DNA of 64,000 bases from JAVBMJ01 sp031551275 (GTDB taxonomy: Bacteria; Bacteroidota; Bacteroidia; Bacteroidales; Rikenellaceae): positions 1 to 64,000 of the forward strand of contig JAVBNX010000025.1 in the NCBI GenBank assembly GCA_031551275.1. Direction: 5' to 3'. The translations under genes and the position numbers were made by a program. Within the stretch, counting starts at the first letter, position 1; each line of letters begins with the position of its first letter. Of the stretch, positions 62,728 to 64,000 are shown one piece after another. Under the pieces are notes generated by a model. That model worked only from the letters and a program-made list of their open reading frames with translations. It searched no databases and had not been told where the DNA came from.

Positions 62728-64000
62728 ATGAAAAGGAAATTTATGCTCATAGCCGCCCTCGCATCGGTGTGGAGTGCGCAGGGTGCCACCCCGCAAAGCC
62801 TCCGGGTCCAAGAGTTTACCCTGTCCAACGGCCTGAAAGTCTGGATCAACGAGGACCACGCAGAGCCGAAGGTCTTCGGCGCGCTGGTCGTCCGGGCGGG
62901 AGCCAAGGATTGCCCCGACACGGGGATCGCCCACTACTTCGAGCACATCATGTTCAAGGGGACCGACAAGATCGGCACGATAGACTTCGCGGCCGAAAAG
63001 CTCTATCTCGACTCCATTTCGCAGCAGTACGACCTGCTGGCCCAAACCGCCGACGAGGCCGTCCGCAAGGCGATCCAGACCCGGATCAACGAGCTGTCGA
63101 TCGCATCGAGCGACTACGTGATCCCCAACGAGTTCGACCGCCTTATCTCACGTTACGGCGGAAGCGGGCTGAACGCCTACACGTCGTTCGACGAAACGGT
63201 CTATTTCAACACTTTTTCCCCGCAATATTTTGCCCAGTGGGCCGAGCTGAACAGCGAACGGGTCATCAGCCCCGTCTTCAGGCTCTTCCAGAGCGAGCTC
63301 GAGACGGTCTACGAGGAGAAGAACATGTACAGCGACCAGCTGGGCGCCCTGGCCATGGAGAAGGCCCTGGAGCGCTATTTCTCCCCGCACCCCTACGCCT
63401 ATCCCATCGTGGGGAGCACCGAGCACCTAAAAAATCCCCGCCTGTCGGACATGGCCGCCTTCTTCGACAAGTACTACGTGGCCGCCAACATGGGGCTGGT
63501 GTTGAGCGGCGATGTCGTGGCCGCCGACGTGCTGCCGACCCTGGAAAAGACCTTCGGCCGCATCCGCGCCGGGGAGGCCAAGCCCGTGAGCACGGAGCGT
63601 CCCGCCCCCTTCAACGGCCGCGAGCAGGAGAGGCTCAAGGTGCCCATCCCCTTGGTCAAGGCCATGGTGCTGGGCTGGAGGGGCGTCCCGAAGAACGACC
63701 CCGACGAGCCCGCGCTCAACATAGCCGTCAAGTTGCTGAGCAACAGCAACGGTACGGGCTTGCTCGATAAACTAATGAAGGAGGGGAAGGTACAGATCTC
63801 GATGGCCCTGGCCGAATCGATGAACGACGCGGGCTTCCTGGCTGCCGCAGCCGTCGCCAAACCCTTCGGCGGATCGTACGATAAACTCGAAAAGCTGATC
63901 TGGGCCGAGGTTAATAAGCTGATATCCGGCGACTTTACTGACGCCGAGCTCGAAGCCCTGAAACTCGACTGGAAGATCGAGCGCGAGCAGGGCCTCGAGA
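62728..64000 (+). CDS. M16-family zinc peptidase (truncated by window end)
   Basis: An open frame of 424 codons running off the right edge. The signal peptide is MKRKFMLIAALASVWSAQG. The inverted zinc motif HxxEH is AHYFEHIMFKGTDKIGT, and the second Glu ligand lies in ELETVYEEKNMYSDQ, both typical of the pitrilysin/insulinase family. SGDVVAADVLPTLEKTFG and MVLGWRGVPKNDPDEPALN mark the second subdomain. Complete members exceed 900 residues, so about half is missing. It begins 2 nt after the hybrid kinase stop. Confidence 0.93.
   Translation, partial: MKRKFMLIAALASVWSAQGATPQSLRVQEFTLSNGLKVWINEDHAEPKVFGALVVRAGAKDCPDTGIAHYFEHIMFKGTDKIGTIDFAAEKLYLDSISQQYDLLAQTADEAVRKAIQTRINELSIASSDYVIPNEFDRLISRYGGSGLNAYTSFDETVYFNTFSPQYFAQWAELNSERVISPVFRLFQSELETVYEEKNMYSDQLGALAMEKALERYFSPHPYAYPIVGSTEHLKNPRLSDMAAFFDKYYVAANMGLVLSGDVVAADVLPTLEKTFGRIRAGEAKPVSTERPAPFNGREQERLKVPIPLVKAMVLGWRGVPKNDPDEPALNIAVKLLSNSNGTGLLDKLMKEGKVQISMALAESMNDAGFLAAAAVAKPFGGSYDKLEKLIWAEVNKLISGDFTDAELEALKLDWKIEREQGLE

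Overview
The window looks like chromosome of a high-GC member of Bacteroidota, order Bacteroidales, most like the Rikenellaceae/Alistipes group. The evidence is TAnnTTTG-type -7 promoter boxes in front of many genes, almost no Shine-Dalgarno sequences, a TonB receptor paired with DUF4249 lipoproteins, a PorT-type barrel, CotH and GH78 proteins, and a GC-rich (roughly 60% by eye) housekeeping background. The genus assignment is an inference. Genes are densely packed, no gap exceeds about 300 bases, and I see no rRNA, CRISPR array, insertion sequence or phage.

Layout. 1-5.6 kb: an acidic-repeat protein, the SRP RNA (minus strand), an SH3/zinc-ribbon membrane protein, MltG, a FadL-type porin, a YjdI-type Fe-S protein, repeat copy A and a small acidic protein. 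5.7-14.3 kb: ligA, dapA, a lipoprotein, two paralogous small proteins, an M48 lipoprotein, then the classic yceD-rpmF-plsX-fabH cluster and tRNA-Arg(CCT). 14.3-20.7 kb (minus): three tandem paralogous lipoproteins, DUF169, an SGNH hydrolase, aroC, aroA and lptB. 20.8-31.8 kb: recQ, two tandem secreted paralogues, ksgA, a PorT-like barrel, a ZIP transporter, two tandem single-TM paralogues, an FAD oxidoreductase, a GT2 glycosyltransferase and pyrC. 31.8-43.9 kb: two DUF4249 lipoproteins with their TonB receptor, a GH78-like hydrolase and sulfatase pair, an S41 protease, repeat copy B, and a catalytically dead LTA-synthase-like protein. 43.4-51.5 kb: ispH-cmk-lysE, DUF2459, small secreted proteins, pepP, pfkA and a GT4. 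51.5-64 kb: an SH3 membrane protein, a second sulfatase, a sialate O-acetylesterase, TPM and LemA proteins, CotH, catalase, then a DUF2148/hybrid kinase/M16 peptidase operon that runs off the window.

How the genes work together. Core metabolism (lysine, shikimate, phospholipid and fatty acid initiation, isoprenoids, pyrimidines, glycolysis) is interleaved with cell-envelope functions (MltG, LptB, FadL, PorT, TonB/DUF4249) and host- or plant-glycan processing (GH78-like enzyme, two sulfatases, sialate esterase).

The most unusual signals are: (1) a 122-nt repeat present twice, at 5142-5263 and 41358-41480, which folds into one long imperfect hairpin with compensatory changes, shared mismatches and a conserved GGAG-plus-mini-hairpin tip; (2) an intact LTA-synthase-like protein that has lost its nucleophile and all visible metal ligands; (3) a C7 homopolymer that throws ligA out of frame, where removing one C restores a stop before the dapA promoter and a C-terminal QGKLF resembling a sliding-clamp-binding motif; (4) promoters whose predicted start sites, calibrated on the SRP RNA, fall on the start codon; (5) a small secreted SFPDF-repeat protein that may be knotted; (6) two sulfatases that both carry Ser at the formylglycine site; (7) many tandem pairs or triplets of uncharacterised paralogues.
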